Assembly (NCBI RefSeq): GCF_024529955.1 | Contig: NZ_AP024855.1 | Coordinates: 1,054,001 to 1,118,000 of the forward strand | Length of the DNA: 64,000 bases | Direction: 5' to 3' | Source of the DNA: Photobacterium toruni | Lineage (GTDB): Bacteria; Pseudomonadota; Gammaproteobacteria; Enterobacterales; Vibrionaceae | In this document: in pieces, positions 63,253-64,000 of the stretch | How the letters are laid out: each line of letters opens with the position of its first letter | Position numbering within the stretch: position 1 is the stretch's first letter | Notes under the pieces: generated by a model | Seen by the model: only the letters and a program-made list of their open reading frames with translations | Told to the model about the DNA's origin: nothing | The model's database searches: none | Made by a program: the position numbers and the translations under genes

Positions 63253-63727
63253 TTTATTGCTCCTAAATAGGGGGAGAGGTTTAAACTAATAAAATTATGT
63301 TGTTATATAATCTTATTAGTATCAATAGCTTATGTTTGTTATTAAGCAGTCTCTCTCGAGTGTTTCCTGCGATACAGATTTGCCCATTTATAAGGCGAAT
63401 GTTATTGAGATAATCATAGGTCTTTGGTTGTATATGGTGAAATACTATTTATCTTAGGTAGCCATAGATGAAATGCATATCACATAGATAAATGTTATCT
63501 GTCGCAATGATATTCAACGTATTGATGGTCTTTGGTAAGTTAAAAATGTGAGAGCAGTAACAGTCTGTAGGAGGGGGCAAAAGAGATTGGAAATAATCAT
63601 TGAGTTTTGTGATAGCTGCAGGGATAAAATTACAGCTCAAGCTGTGATTGATAGTGAACCCTATGTTTAGTTCGACTATTTGTTAATCATCAGCTTGAGG
63701 TAAGGTAAATAGCATTTTTAAAAAATA
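63253..63727. other. 475-bp promoter region of the maltodextrin locus
   Basis: AT-rich, without a convincing gene. ACTAATAA (63285-63292) and TTATTAGT (63313-63320) form a leader hairpin. A CRP-like TGAAA-TGCATA-TCACA lies at 63469-63484 (8 of 10 bases). No MalT box is clear. The HD-GYP gene ends at its right edge. Confidence 0.4.
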
Positions 63728-64000
63728 TTAGATGGAGGGGGTTTCTTTAATAATGTCAGGGTAGCGTTTTTGGATCTGTGTGATTTTATCAAGTGAATGT
63801 AAAATTGCATCAATACAAAGGGGATCAAATAGCGTTCCTGAGCCATTAATCAAATACAATTCGACATCTTCAATTGACCATGGTTTTTTATATGGTCGAT
63901 GACTTAATAATGCATCAATAACATCGGCAACGGTTACAATACGTGCTTCTAGTGGAATATCTGATCCTTTCAACTTGTCAGGGTAACCTTTACCATCATA
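63728..64000 (-). CDS. HD-GYP domain protein, C-terminal fragment (cut by window edge)
   Basis: HD-GYP domains hydrolyse cyclic di-GMP. Seen: the frame stays open to base 64000; the visible part begins with DGKGYPDKLKGSDIPLEARIVTVADVIDALLSHRPYK, the conserved GYP motif and the adjoining D-x-D-A metal/catalytic helix, then a C-terminal helical tail. Its start and the HD motif lie outside the window. An in-frame TTG at 63973 is not a real start. Confidence 0.85.
   Translation of the reverse strand, partial: YDGKGYPDKLKGSDIPLEARIVTVADVIDALLSHRPYKKPWSIEDVELYLINGSGTLFDPLCIDAILHSLDKITQIQKRYPDIIKETPSI

Noticed and set aside
63271..63280. GGGGGAGAGG resembling a MalT box
   Set aside because: Two mismatches in the core and location inside the leader next to the ribosome site make it unconvincing.
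63449..63640. 63-residue minus-strand open frame between the maltodextrin and HD-GYP genes
   Set aside because: No ribosome site, an unnatural composition and overlap with a promoter region; not supported as a gene.
1..64000. CRISPR arrays, prophage, integron or insertion sequence
   Set aside because: No transposase, integrase, short regularly spaced repeats or attachment sites seen; the only large repeat is the in-frame adhesin array.

Overview
The window looks like chromosomal DNA of a low-G+C, AT-rich gammaproteobacterium of the Vibrionaceae, most plausibly Photobacterium. This rests on protein resemblance (AphA, HflX, DnaK, oligopeptidase B, PnuC and a retention-module RTX adhesin) and on base composition, not on a marker gene, so the genus is an inference. 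There are no rRNA or tRNA genes, no CRISPR array and no recognisable insertion sequence or prophage. Both edges are chromosomal; the last gene is cut off by the right end.

Layout. 1-11.2 kb holds mostly single-gene units: a DsbA-like lipoprotein, class B acid phosphatase AphA behind a CRP site, ArfB, a small unknown, an aspartoacylase, a Fur-controlled FecCD-type ABC operon whose binding-protein gene carries an internal deletion, an AlkD-family protein, an orphan DNA methyltransferase, a LysR regulator, two small proteins and a TatD-family hydrolase. 11.3-16.8 kb holds a stand-alone HflX paralogue, a glycerophosphodiesterase/MFS pair and two unknown envelope proteins. 16.9-20.8 kb is a heat-shock cluster read leftward (IbpA, DnaK, type II DnaJ); the ibpA leader folds into a ROSE-like RNA thermometer. 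21.2-25.6 kb encodes an RND efflux pump without its outer-membrane partner.

25.6-41.0 kb is the centrepiece: a 3126-residue cell-surface adhesin (LapA-like retention module, about 20 identical 102-residue repeats, a von Willebrand A domain and RTX repeats) followed by its type I secretion system (ABC exporter, HlyD adaptor, TolC channel) and an OmpA-like lipoprotein. An octanucleotide repeat sits in the leader and an attenuator-like terminator separates adhesin from exporter. 41.0-53.9 kb is mixed metabolism: ZIP metal transporter, PnuC-type transporter plus nucleoside phosphorylase with a YeiL-like regulator, oligopeptidase B, a CRP-controlled unknown, a Tat sulfatase, and a YfcC transporter/M14 deacylase/LysR module.

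53.9-63.3 kb is a leftward maltodextrin locus: binding protein, two permeases, ATPase, an unknown membrane protein, a debranching enzyme and a cyclomaltodextrinase-like GH13 enzyme. Perfect hairpins lie between several of its genes. The window ends in the C-terminal part of an HD-GYP protein.

The points most worth a second look are the homogenised adhesin repeat array with its upstream octamer tract, the ibpA thermometer, the deletion-scarred iron transporter, the Shine-Dalgarno-masking hairpin in front of the second LysR gene, and the PnuC/phosphorylase/YeiL-like cluster.
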